This document shows positions 24,919 to 33,219 of a DNA stretch of 64,000 nucleotides, piece by piece. The stretch lies in contig NZ_FNSZ01000002.1 of assembly GCF_900105245.1 (NCBI RefSeq), forward strand, positions 1 to 64,000, given 5' to 3'. A program made the translations under genes and the position numbers. The notes below the pieces were generated by a model. That model made no database searches. It was not told where the DNA came from and was given only the letters and a program-made list of their open reading frames with translations. This DNA comes from Streptomyces sp. 1222.5. Lineage in GTDB: Bacteria; Actinomycetota; Actinomycetes; Streptomycetales; Streptomycetaceae. Position 1 is the stretch's first letter. Every line of letters starts with the position of its first letter.

Positions 24919-26241
24919 TCAGCTGCCGGTGGTGGCCAGTGACGGTTCCTCGCGCTGGGTCCCGGTGGGCGGGGCGGTCTCGGCGGGGGCCGCCGTTGTG
25001 GCCGGTGCCAGCAGAGACGCGGGGACGGCAAGCAGGACGGCGGCCATCACGCCGGTGATGAACCAGGCGGAGGCGTCGTGCTCGGCGGCCCAGGTCGCGC
25101 CGGCGGGGGCGATGCCGCCGAGGACGGCGCTCATGACGGCGTTGGGCAGGCCGACGCCGAGGGCGCGGACCTTCGTGGGGAAGATGTCGGTGAGCAGCTT
25201 GGGCAGCACGGTGGTGGCGCAGACGAGGTAGACCACGCCGGAGCCGTAGGTGAACAGCAGGCTGGCGAAGGTGCCGGTCATCGTGAGGTACGAGACCGAG
25301 CCGGTGACCGCGAAGAAGGCGCTGGCGGCGACGAGCAGCCGGGTGGCGCCGATCCTGTCGGCGAGCAGACCGATGGGCACGTTGAGCAGCATCATCGTGG
25401 CGGTGGCGCTGACCACGACCCACATCATGGTGCCGGGCGTCGCGAGGCGGCCGCCGAGGGCGGGTACGACCGCGGTCCAGGTGCCGCCGACGGCGCCGGT
25501 GCCGGCCACGAACAGGGTGGCGGTCAGCACGCTGCGCCGGTGGGCGCGGAGCAGTTGGCGCAGGGAGCCGCGGTCGCGGCGGGAGTGGACCTCGCGCCGG
25601 TAGATCTCGGTCTCGGCGAGCCCGGTGCGCAGGACGAGCAGGACCAGGCCGAGGATGCCGCCGATCAGGAACGGCACGCGCCAGCCCCAGGAGGCCATGG
25701 GTCCGGGGCCGAGGGCGGTGGTCAGGGCGCCGCCGAGGAGGGAGGCGGTGAAGGCGCCCGCGCACGTGGAGAGGGAGAACAGGCTGCCGTAGGTGGCTTT
25801 GCGGTGGCGGGGGGCCACTTCCATCAGGTAGGCGGTGGCGGCGGGCCATTCGCCGCCGTGGGAGATGCCCTGTGCGGTGCGGGCGAGCAGCAGCAGGAGG
25901 GGGGCAAGGAGGCCGATGTGCGCGTAGGAGGGGGTGAGGGCGATCAGCAGGGAGCCGCCGGCCATCAGGGAGATGGCGAGGATGAGGGCGGGTCTTCGGC
26001 CGTGCCGGTCGGCGTGGCGGCCGAGGAGGATGCCGCCGATCGGCCGGACGAGGACGCCGATGCCGAGGACGGCGAAGGCGCCGAGGAGTGAGGTGAGGGA
26101 GTTGTGGGAGGGGAAGAAGCGGGTGGCGAACAGGGGGGCGAAGAGGCCGTAGCCGAGCCAGTCGAAGGACTCGATGAAGTTGCCGACGACGGTGGCGGCG
26201 ACGGCGCGGCGGTGCGACGGCTGCGGGGTGGCGGTGGGCAT
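24919..26241 (-). CDS. MHS-family MFS metabolite transporter
   Basis: 440 aa with 12 membrane segments. Metabolite:H+ symporter features: ESFDWLGYGLFAPLFA in TM1, GRHADRHGRRPAL loop, SHGGEWPAATAYLMEVAP. Relatives take up shikimate, alpha-ketoglutarate, proline or other small acids. It starts 17 bases after the AhpD-like gene stop on the same strand, so the two are one transcription unit. Confidence 0.88.
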   Translation of the reverse strand: MPTATPQPSHRRAVAATVVGNFIESFDWLGYGLFAPLFATRFFPSHNSLTSLLGAFAVLGIGVLVRPIGGILLGRHADRHGRRPALILAISLMAGGSLLIALTPSYAHIGLLAPLLLLLARTAQGISHGGEWPAATAYLMEVAPRHRKATYGSLFSLSTCAGAFTASLLGGALTTALGPGPMASWGWRVPFLIGGILGLVLLVLRTGLAETEIYRREVHSRRDRGSLRQLLRAHRRSVLTATLFVAGTGAVGGTWTAVVPALGGRLATPGTMMWVVVSATATMMLLNVPIGLLADRIGATRLLVAASAFFAVTGSVSYLTMTGTFASLLFTYGSGVVYLVCATTVLPKLLTDIFPTKVRALGVGLPNAVMSAVLGGIAPAGATWAAEHDASAWFITGVMAAVLLAVPASLLAPATTAAPAETAPPTGTQREEPSLATTGS

Positions 26242-26258
26242 GACGGGCCGTTGCTCCT

Positions 26259-26795
26259 TCAGACGGCGGCGTAGCCGTGTGCGGTGATGCGCCGGCCCGC
26301 TTCCTCGTAGTAGCCGGGCTCGGTGGGCAGGGTGGTGGCCAGGCAGCTGACGTAGCGGTTGTACATGCAGAAGGCGGCCGCGATGAGCACGGTGTCGTGC
26401 AGGTGGGTGTCGGTGGCGCCGGCGTTGCGGGCGGCGGCGATCGCCTCGTCGGAGACGGGGGCGGCTTGTTGCTGTACTTCGCCGGCGACGCGCAGCAGGG
26501 CGCGCAGGAGCGGGGTGACCGGGGCGGTGCCGGGGTCGCGGTGTACGGCTTCGACGACGGCTTTGCCGTCGTCGAGCTGGGCGGCGGCGGCCGCGCCGTG
26601 GGTGTCGGCGCAGAAGCGGGTGGCGTTGCGTTCGGAGACGTGGCTGGCGATCAGTTCGCGTTCGCCGCGGGTGAGGGGTGAGTCGCCGCGCAGGATCAGG
26701 TCGGCGAGGGCGTTGAGCGGGGCTGCCGTGTCGGGGCGGTCGCTCATCAGGCCTCTGATGCCGGGCAGGTCGCTGTCGAGGTGGATGTGCGGCAC
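26259..26795 (-). CDS. AhpD/carboxymuconolactone-decarboxylase-like protein
   Basis: 178 aa, beginning VPHIHLDSDLPGIRGL. The AhpD-like helical core reads LTRGERELIASHVSERNATR then FCADTHGAAAAA. The usual C-x-x-C pair is reduced to a single Cys (N-A-T-R-F-C), so a redox peroxidase role is doubtful. LHDTVLIAAAFCMYNRYV is the second half. A paralogue lies at 29052-29594. Start GTG after AAGGAA. Operonic with the MHS transporter. Confidence 0.82.
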   Translation of the reverse strand: MPHIHLDSDLPGIRGLMSDRPDTAAPLNALADLILRGDSPLTRGERELIASHVSERNATRFCADTHGAAAAAQLDDGKAVVEAVHRDPGTAPVTPLLRALLRVAGEVQQQAAPVSDEAIAAARNAGATDTHLHDTVLIAAAFCMYNRYVSCLATTLPTEPGYYEEAGRRITAHGYAAV

Positions 26796-27107
26796 GGGTG
26801 AGGTTCCTTCGCTGCGGGAGGGGTGGCGGACCTCATCGTGAGGCACATATGGCAGCGGAGACCAACTTTATTTGTGCTGTGTGGAGTTGCTGGGTGTCGT
26901 CCGCTCTGGCGGACGGCCGGTGCGACGGCGTGGCCGCCGTCGCACGCGTGGCCGTGGTCGACGGTGAGGGGATGTCGGTGGTGACGTCGTCGGCACGGTG
27001 TCGGCCGTCGGTGGCCTCGGGGGCGCTGATGGGGGGATGCCCGGAGAGGCCGCACCGGTGTGTGGGCGGCGCGTGCTGGTGTGGCGGCCGTTCTTGCCCG
27101 GGCCGAC
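26796..27107. promoter_or_regulatory. upstream region of the AhpD-MHS unit
   Basis: Contains a short AT-rich patch (ACTTTATTTGTGC near 26865) that may hold the promoter. No gene seen; 27168-27422 likewise holds none. Confidence 0.35.
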
Positions 27108-27167
27108 TCACCTGTCCGCGTACCCCGCTGTGCCGCCGGGCGGCATTTCAGCGGGGTCCAGCGTCAC
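27108..27167 (-). CDS. possible 19-aa ORF with a strong ribosome site
   Basis: GTG start with GGAAAGGAGAG seven bases upstream, encoding MTLDPAEMPPGG and a short tail (ending YADR) before TGA. Note an overlapping ATG-TGA in another frame two bases upstream. It could be a leader peptide or a chance ORF: it is in a 630-base gap between the LuxR and AhpD-like genes on the same strand. Not otherwise recognised. Confidence 0.25.
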   Translation of the reverse strand: MTLDPAEMPPGGTAGYADR

Positions 27168-27422
27168 ATGGTTCTCTCCTTTCCGGTTGCCGGGGTTCGG
27201 ATGGCTCGTTTCGCCGGGGGAAACGGATGTGGGAGCCGGGGTTCGCACGCCTTTTCCGGAGGGAATCGGTGTGACTTCAGGGAGCGTTGCTGGTGGAATG
27301 GAGCGGCCCTTTCAGCGGGGTTCCGTGTGCTTTCCGTGCCGTTCTCTGCAATGACTCTGACATGCCCTCAAGGGTGCTGTCAGCAGTTTCGCGCGGCACA
27401 GAAATGCCCTGGCACCGGTGTG

Positions 27423-28430
27423 TCACACCAGGCCGCTTCGGGCGGCCTGCAGGCCGAGTTGGAAACGGCTGCGGGCGCCGATCCGGTCGGAGAGGCTGGA
27501 GATCATCCGGCGTTCGCTGCGCAGGGAGATGCCGAGTTTCCGGGCCGCGGCTTCGTCGGTGAGTCCCTCGGCGAGGAAGCGGAGCAGGGCGCGTTCTCGT
27601 GGTGAGTACGCCTGCTCGGCGCCGTCACCGGTTCCGTCTGTCCCGTCTGTGCCGTCGCAGGGGGTGGCCGTGTCCCACAGGTGCGTGAACAGGGCGCGCA
27701 GTGCGGCGAGAGCGCCCGGTTCGCCCAGCAGGACGGCTCCGCCGTCGGGGTCGCCGGGGTCGAGGGGCAGGGCCGCGCTCGCGCCGTCGACGAGGCGCAG
27801 GTGCAGCGGCACGGCGGGCAGGGTGCGGATCTCGGCGCCGGCGCGGAGGAGCCGGTGTGCGGCCTCGCGGTTCCGGGCCGAGCCCGTGGTGCTGTCCATG
27901 TGGAGGATGTGGACGCGCACGCCCCGGTCCAGCAGGTGGAGGTGGAGGGGGACGTCGAGGTTCCAGGGGTCGTCGTCCGCCCCGGTGCAGGGGACGAGCG
28001 CGAGCAGTTCACTGCCGGCCTGCGCGGTCAGGTCGGCCTGCAGGCGGCTGACGGCTTCGGCGCCGGTGAAGCGTTCCACGCCGGCGCCGGTGGTGCGGCC
28101 GAGCGCGGTGTAGTCGGCGAGGAGGTCGGCGACGGCGGCGCGGCCGGCGTCGATCTCCAGTTGGGTGCGGTCGAGTTCGTCCTGGCGACGGTCCAGGAGG
28201 GCGCCGAGTCCTGCTCGGGGCGGCACGAGTAGCGGGGTGTTGCGGGTGTCCTCCTCGGCGGCCGCGTTGCGCAGGAGTGCGAGGTCGGCGAGTGTGTCCA
28301 GGGCGGTGGTGACGGCGGAGCGGTCCTGGCCGAGTTCCCGGACCAGGCGGTCCACGCCCCAGGAGGGGTGTTCCAGCATGAGCCGGTAGACGGCCTCCGT
28401 ACCGGAGTCCAGTCCGAGTACGCGCAGCAT
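27423..28430 (-). CDS. TrmB-like / LuxR-type HTH regulator
   Basis: 335 aa. Residues 1-55 form a TrmB-like winged helix (LDSGTEAVYRLMLEHPSWGV, DRLVRELGQDRSAVTTAL), then an effector region, and residues 275-335 a LuxR HTH (YSPRERALLRFLAEGLTDEA, AARKLGISLRSERRMISSL). Two DNA-binding-like ends are typical of Streptomyces cluster-linked regulators. ATG at 28430 with GGGG upstream. It probably controls the flanking AhpD-like genes or the biosynthetic locus. Confidence 0.87.
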   Translation of the reverse strand: MLRVLGLDSGTEAVYRLMLEHPSWGVDRLVRELGQDRSAVTTALDTLADLALLRNAAAEEDTRNTPLLVPPRAGLGALLDRRQDELDRTQLEIDAGRAAVADLLADYTALGRTTGAGVERFTGAEAVSRLQADLTAQAGSELLALVPCTGADDDPWNLDVPLHLHLLDRGVRVHILHMDSTTGSARNREAAHRLLRAGAEIRTLPAVPLHLRLVDGASAALPLDPGDPDGGAVLLGEPGALAALRALFTHLWDTATPCDGTDGTDGTGDGAEQAYSPRERALLRFLAEGLTDEAAARKLGISLRSERRMISSLSDRIGARSRFQLGLQAARSGLV

Positions 28431-28537
28431 CAGCGTCCCCCCGCGTCGTGTGGGCGCCGGGCACATGCGTGCCACGGCATGTTCATGGCCCCGTCAGGTC
28501 GGGGACGGGCCCGCCGGCGTACGGCACACTCGGCTGT

Positions 28538-28813
28538 GTGCACCTCGTCGAGTTCGCCTTCGCCAAGCCGCACGATGCGCCGGAGCTGCCTGGCGACGTC
28601 CTGCTCGCCGCCGTGTGGGCGGTGTGCGGCCCGGACGACGGCATGGAGCACATCCGGCTGCACGTGAGCCGTGCCGGCGCCCGGGGTGCCGCGTTCCTGC
28701 TGGCGCCGGACGGGCCGAGTGCCGTCCGTCAGTGCCGGGATGTGTGCCGACGGGCGCTGGCGGTGACCGGTGCCCTGAGTGCGTGGCGGCTGGTCTGTCC
28801 CGCCGAGGCATGA
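28538..28813 (+). CDS. 91-aa conserved-type hypothetical protein
   Basis: GTG start; HLVEFAFAKPHDAPELPGDV, VWAVCGPDDGMEHIRLHV, then RGAAFLLAPDG and RALAVTGALSAWRL. An alpha-beta fold of about 90 residues found as small stand-alone proteins near regulators in Streptomyces, function unknown. No strong ribosome site. Divergent from the LuxR gene. Confidence 0.6.
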   Translation: MHLVEFAFAKPHDAPELPGDVLLAAVWAVCGPDDGMEHIRLHVSRAGARGAAFLLAPDGPSAVRQCRDVCRRALAVTGALSAWRLVCPAEA

Positions 28814-29051
28814 CTGCAGACGGCCGGACGTGCCCGTACCGGCACGGCCATCTGCCGAAGTCCCGTTGTTCTGCCGGGTGTTGCTTGCCATGTCCCCATT
28901 CTTGGACTAGCAGGCGGCCGGGCGCTTCTCACTGAGTGCGCACCTGGCACGCCGGCCGCGCAGGGTCCGCAAATTGGGAGTTGACCGCCCGTCAGGGGTT
29001 TCGACGATGATGTCCTTTCGTCGGTATCGCGGCAGACAAAGGATGCGCATC

Positions 29052-29594
29052 GTGCCCCACATCGAGCTGACCAACGACCTCCCCGGCATCAGCGGGCTGT
29101 TCGCCCAGCGCCCGGACACCGCGGGCGTGCTGTCGCAGGTCGCGGAGACCCTTCTGCGCAGTGGTTCCTCTCCGCTGAGCCGCGGGGAGCGCGAGCTGAT
29201 TGCCGCCTACGTATCGAACCTGAACTGCACCGAGTTCTGCGCCGGTTCGCACAGCGCGTTCGCGGCGGCGCAGTTGGACGGCGGCGCCGAGCTGGTCGCC
29301 GCGGTGCTCGCCGACCCCGGTACGGCCCCGATCTCCCCGCTGCTGCGGGCGCTGCTGGCGGTGGCCGCCGAGGTGCAGGAGAAGGCCGCTCCCGTGTCGG
29401 ACAAGGCGGTCGCGGCCGCCCGGGCGGAGGGCGCCACCGACGCTCATATACACGACACGGTCCTGATCGCGGCCGCGTTCGCGATGTTCAACCGCTATGT
29501 CAACGGCCTGGCCACCGAGGTGCCGTCGGACCCCGCGTTCTACGACGTGGCGGCCGGGCTGATCGTCGAGCACGGCTATGGCGCCGCGCGCTGA
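29052..29594 (+). CDS. AhpD/carboxymuconolactone-decarboxylase-like paralogue
   Basis: 180 aa, beginning VPHIELTNDLPGISGL. Core LSRGERELIAAYVSNLNCTE then FCAGSHSAFAAAQ. It has two Cys separated by three residues (C-T-E-F-C) rather than the usual two, followed by His. HDTVLIAAAFAMFNRYVNGL matches the paralogue at 26259. GTG start with AAAGG nine bases upstream, mirroring the paralogue. Followed closely by an SDR gene (34 bases). Confidence 0.82.
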   Translation: MPHIELTNDLPGISGLFAQRPDTAGVLSQVAETLLRSGSSPLSRGERELIAAYVSNLNCTEFCAGSHSAFAAAQLDGGAELVAAVLADPGTAPISPLLRALLAVAAEVQEKAAPVSDKAVAAARAEGATDAHIHDTVLIAAAFAMFNRYVNGLATEVPSDPAFYDVAAGLIVEHGYGAAR

Positions 29595-29627
29595 CCTGGC
29601 GTGCGTCCGGCGTCCGAGGAGGACGGC

Positions 29628-30593
29628 ATGACGTGGTCCGCAGCAGATGTTCCCGACCTGAGCGGCAGGACCGCGCTGGTCACCGGCGCCTCGGGCGGCA
29701 TCGGCCGGGAGACGGCCCGGGTGCTCGCGGCCCGCGGGGCGCATGTGGTCCTCGCCTGCCGCAGTACGCGGCGGGCGAGGGCGGTGGCCGCGTGGGTCGG
29801 CGGCAGCACCGAGGTGGTCGAACTCGACCTGGCGTCGCTGGACTCGGTGCACGAGGCCGCCGCGCGGGTGCGCGACCAGCACGGGCGCCTGGATCTGCTG
29901 GTCAACAACGCCGGGGTGATGTTCCCGTCGTACGGGCGTACGACGGACGGCTTCGAGGCCCATTTCGGGGTCAACCACCTCGGCCACTTCGCGCTGACGG
30001 GGCTGTTGCTCGGTCTGATGACTGGGGTGCCGGGTTCGCGAGTCGTCACGGTCGGGAGCCTTGCGCACCGTGCGGGCCTCGGCGGTGTCGACGCGGACCG
30101 CGCACGGTCCGGCTCCGGGCGGCGGTCCGTGACGGCGTACGGGCGTTCCAAGCTGGCGAACCTGCTGTTCGCACGGGAGTTGCAGCGCCGTCTCGGCGCG
30201 GCCGGTGCCGCCACCGTCTCACTCGCCGCGCATCCGGGGCTGTCGCCGACCGGGCTGTGGCACGGCGACGCTCCCGCCGTGCTGCGGCCGGTGGTCGCGG
30301 CAGGGATGCGCTGGCTGGCCCAGCCGCCGCAGGCGGCGGCGCTGCCGTCGCTGCGGGCGGCGACGGATCCGAAGGTGCCCGGGGGTGCCTATCTGGGGCC
30401 TGCCCGGCGGTTCGGGAGCCGTGGGGCGCCGGTGCCCGCGCGGTCGAGCCGGGCGGCGCGCGATGCCGCGGCGCAGGGCCGGCTGTGGGAGCTGTCGGAG
30501 GAACTGACCGGGGTGCGGTACGCGTTCGTGCCGGCGCCGGTTCTCGCTGAGCCGGCCGTGGGCGTGTGTCCGGTCACAGGAGCCCGGGGCTGA
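29628..30593 (+). CDS. short-chain dehydrogenase/reductase
   Basis: 321 aa. TGASGGIGRETARVL (cofactor), NNAGVMFPS, and catalytic Y-G-R-S-K-L (TAYGRSKLANLL). The N-A-A-type and WW-domain-oxidoreductase/retinol-dehydrogenase-like layout suggests NADP-linked reduction of a small carbonyl. GAGGAGG before the ATG. Likely co-transcribed with the AhpD-like gene. Confidence 0.88.
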   Translation: MTWSAADVPDLSGRTALVTGASGGIGRETARVLAARGAHVVLACRSTRRARAVAAWVGGSTEVVELDLASLDSVHEAAARVRDQHGRLDLLVNNAGVMFPSYGRTTDGFEAHFGVNHLGHFALTGLLLGLMTGVPGSRVVTVGSLAHRAGLGGVDADRARSGSGRRSVTAYGRSKLANLLFARELQRRLGAAGAATVSLAAHPGLSPTGLWHGDAPAVLRPVVAAGMRWLAQPPQAAALPSLRAATDPKVPGGAYLGPARRFGSRGAPVPARSSRAARDAAAQGRLWELSEELTGVRYAFVPAPVLAEPAVGVCPVTGARG

Positions 30594-30598
30594 TCGCC

Positions 30599-30820
30599 GT
30601 GGCCGGGGAGAACATCGCGGCCGGTGTGGGTGCGGGCATCGCGGATCGGTCCCGGATCCGGCCGGTGGCGGCCTGGGCGTGGATGTGGCGGAACTTCGAC
30701 GCGGTGCTGCCGGACGGCGACGTGCCTCCGACGGACGCGGCGGACCGGCCGCTCCGGCTATGGCCGGGGACCGTGCCAGAGGCGGGCGGCGTCGAGGACG
30801 AGGGGCTGCTGCTGCGGTGA
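30599..30820 (+). CDS. possible 73-aa protein
   Basis: High third-position GC in this frame (AWAWMWRNFDAVLPDGDVPP; DRPLRLWPGTVPEAGG) suggests coding, but no ribosome site or family was recognised. It may be a real small gene or the tail of a lost one. Starts just after the SDR stop. Confidence 0.3.
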   Translation: MAGENIAAGVGAGIADRSRIRPVAAWAWMWRNFDAVLPDGDVPPTDAADRPLRLWPGTVPEAGGVEDEGLLLR

Positions 30821-30983
30821 CGGCGGGCCCCGATGGGCCCTGCGAGGGTGAGGGCGACTTCACGAAGTGGGTGCGGGTTTTTCTTCTGCCGTGCTCGCCA
30901 CGGGCCCGGACCGTCAACTGCGTGTGTGGGCGGCCCTAGCGTGGCGTGCGTTCTCCCACCCCCCATCCGAAAGGCGACATGTC

Positions 30984-31979
30984 ATGGCGCAGACAGCGCA
31001 GCGGCCTGCCGCGTCCCCCGTCCGAGCGGGGCGGGCCGCGGACAGCGGTGCGGCCTCGTCCTCGTTCTTCTTCAACGGCCACGCGCCGCGCCGCCGTGCG
31101 CTGGTCGGCGCGGTCGCCGCTCTCTTCGGTTTCGCCCTGACGGTGGTGTGGTCCGCGCAGTTCGTGGACCGGACCATCGGCGACAACGTCGCAGACAGTC
31201 TGCTCGGCCACGCGGCCAAAGGCACGCCGATCGCGGGCGTGCTGGCGGGCCTGGCGTTCGCGCTGGCCACCGGCGTCGCGGGCACGTTCACCGCGTGCAA
31301 CGTGGCCGTCTTCAGCGCGCTGGCGCCATTGGCCGGCGCTCCCGCCGCCTCCCGGCGGGGCCGGATGGCCGCCGCGCTGCGTCCGCTGAGCCGGCTCGCG
31401 CTCGGTGCGGTCGTAGTGTCCGCCGTGTACGGGGCGGTGGTGTCCCTCGTCGGCACGGGCATGCCGCAGTTTGACGACAGCCAGGGCGTCGGTTTCTCCG
31501 GGCGTCTGGTGCAGGCGATGGTGGTCTACGGGCTGATCGGTCTGCTGATGACGTATCTGGGCCTGGCGGCGCTCGGTGTGGTGCGTGATCCGCTGGCGCG
31601 GCTGTCGCGGCGCTTCCCGGGCGCGCCGATGCTGGTGATGGGCGCTTTGATCGGGGCGTTCCTGATCGGGCGCCCCTTCCCTTTGTTCCGCCAGTTGTTC
31701 CGGGACGCTGCCGAGAGCCACAACCCGCTGTACGGGGCGGTCGCGTTCGGTCTTCAGTCGATCGGCAACATCACCGTCATGTCGGTGCTGTTCCTGCTGG
31801 TGGCCGGGCTGTTCGGGGAGCGGCTGCACCGGTGGACGGCGCGGCGCCCGAGCCGCGCGTCGGCGCTGATGGCGGCGGGTTTCCTGGCGGCGGGCGTGTT
31901 CCTGGTCCTGTACTGGGACGTGCGGATCCTGGCCGTGCGCGAGCTCATCTGGTACCCGATGGCGCCCTGGGCGAAGTGA
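30984..31979 (+). CDS. polytopic membrane protein
   Basis: 331 aa with about eight membrane segments after a 40-residue cytoplasmic lead. Distinct motif GTFTACNVAVFSALAPLAG resembles the SPC/TxC turn of CcdA-like or permease proteins, but assignment is unsure. AAAGG precedes ATG. Ends before a bidirectional terminator. It might act in export or redox transfer for the nearby cluster. Confidence 0.75.
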   Translation: MAQTAQRPAASPVRAGRAADSGAASSSFFFNGHAPRRRALVGAVAALFGFALTVVWSAQFVDRTIGDNVADSLLGHAAKGTPIAGVLAGLAFALATGVAGTFTACNVAVFSALAPLAGAPAASRRGRMAAALRPLSRLALGAVVVSAVYGAVVSLVGTGMPQFDDSQGVGFSGRLVQAMVVYGLIGLLMTYLGLAALGVVRDPLARLSRRFPGAPMLVMGALIGAFLIGRPFPLFRQLFRDAAESHNPLYGAVAFGLQSIGNITVMSVLFLLVAGLFGERLHRWTARRPSRASALMAAGFLAAGVFLVLYWDVRILAVRELIWYPMAPWAK

Positions 31980-31996
31980 GTGCCCCGCATCACCTG

Positions 31997-32034
31997 GTAC
32001 GGCCCGGCCGGAGTGGTCTCCGGCCGGGCCGTAC
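31997..32034. terminator. bidirectional terminator
   Basis: GTACGGCCCGGCCGGA (31997-32012) and its complement (32019-32034), 16-bp stem, six-base loop, between converging genes. Confidence 0.8.
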
Positions 32035-32051
32035 GTCGTGCAGGGCGTGGT

Positions 32052-32420
32052 TCACCTGCCGGCGGCGGCCACGGCGGCCACCAGTTCGCCCGCTGCTTCG
32101 GGGATTCCGGGGGCGGTGAGCTGCGGGTCGTCCAGGACGGGGACCAGACCGGCCAAGGTTCGCGCGAACCGGCCGCCGTTGTCCTGGACCATGGTGACGG
32201 CGCCCTCCCACAGGGCGCCCCGAACGCGGCGCGAGGTGAGCAGGCCGTCGCCGGCGACAGAGACCAGCAGCAGTTCGGCGACACGGACTTCGAGCGGTGT
32301 GGGGCGCCAGCCGCCCGACTGCAGGTCCGACAGGAGGTCGTCGACGCTGTCGCGCACGCGTGCCGTGGCGGCGGGCTCGGGGGGCAGGCCGGTGCCGGGA
32401 CGGGTGGTGATCGTGGACAC
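32052..32420 (-). CDS. 122-aa hypothetical protein
   Basis: Helical, ATARVRDSVDDLLSDLQSGG, PLEVRVAELLLVSVAGDGLL, RGALWEGAVTMVQDNGGRFA. Family not recognised. GAGAGG eight bases before GTG. Ends at the terminator shared with the membrane protein gene. Confidence 0.65.
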   Translation of the reverse strand: MSTITTRPGTGLPPEPAATARVRDSVDDLLSDLQSGGWRPTPLEVRVAELLLVSVAGDGLLTSRRVRGALWEGAVTMVQDNGGRFARTLAGLVPVLDDPQLTAPGIPEAAGELVAAVAAAGR

Positions 32421-32553
32421 GGTGGTTTCCTCTCACGGGGTGCGGCCGCTGGACCGCTTCTTCGGTCTGCTTCGGTGCTCCGGGCCGCTGAGCAGGCCCT
32501 GTTGCGAACGCCACGGCCGGGGAGCCACCGGCAGGGCCGGTACGCGGATCCCG

Positions 32554-33126
32554 TCAGCGGACGACGTCGAAGACCTGCTTCTGCAGGCCGTTGGCGTACG
32601 CCTCGTGCTCGACGAGCTTCAGCTTCTGCGTGTCCTTGTCCGTGGTGCTGAACAGGCGCTTGCCGGCGCCGAGGAGGAGCGGGAAGACGAGCAGGTGGTA
32701 GCGGTCGATGAGGCCGGCGTCGCAGAGGGCGTGGTTCAGGGTGGCGCTGCCGTGCACGATGATCGGCCCGCCTTCGGTCTCCTTCAGCGCGGCGACCCCC
32801 TCGACGCTGCGCAGGATCGTCGTCTCACCCCAGTCGGACACGAGGTCGTCGTCGGTGAGGGTGGTGGAGACGACGTACTTCGGCATGACCTTGTAGTCGG
32901 CGAAGTCCGCCATGTCCGGCCACACGGGGCTGAACGCCTCGTAACTGGTGCGGCCCAGCAGCATGGCGGTGGCCTCCTTCTGCTCCCGGCCCTTGATCTC
33001 GAACGCCTCGGGGAGGAACTCGGTGTGCTTGAAGGTCCAGCCGGAGTTGCGGTGACCGGGCTCGCCGCCGGGAGCCTCCACGACGCCGTCGAGCGAGATG
33101 AAAGCGGTGCTGATCAGGGTGCGCAT
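32554..33126 (-). CDS. RibD/dihydrofolate-reductase-family protein
   Basis: 190 aa. MRTLISTAFISLDGVVEAPG, AMLLGRTSYEAFSPVWPD, KYVVSTTL, and GGPIIVHGSATLNHAL. NADPH-dependent reductase fold, substrate unknown. Second family member in this window (other at 10491). Leftward, 93 bases downstream of the metK stop. Confidence 0.87.
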   Translation of the reverse strand: MRTLISTAFISLDGVVEAPGGEPGHRNSGWTFKHTEFLPEAFEIKGREQKEATAMLLGRTSYEAFSPVWPDMADFADYKVMPKYVVSTTLTDDDLVSDWGETTILRSVEGVAALKETEGGPIIVHGSATLNHALCDAGLIDRYHLLVFPLLLGAGKRLFSTTDKDTQKLKLVEHEAYANGLQKQVFDVVR

Positions 33127-33219
33127 CGTGGTTCTTCGGTGTCTCGTGTGGATTCTGGATAGGCCGGTCGGCCTCATCAAGGCATGGCGATTCGACCTCG
33201 ATGACGCCGACCGAGGGGC

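Noticed and set aside
26998..27605. Forward open frames between the AhpD and LuxR genes
   Set aside because: No ribosome site and no protein-like texture; antisense shadow of the LuxR gene end.
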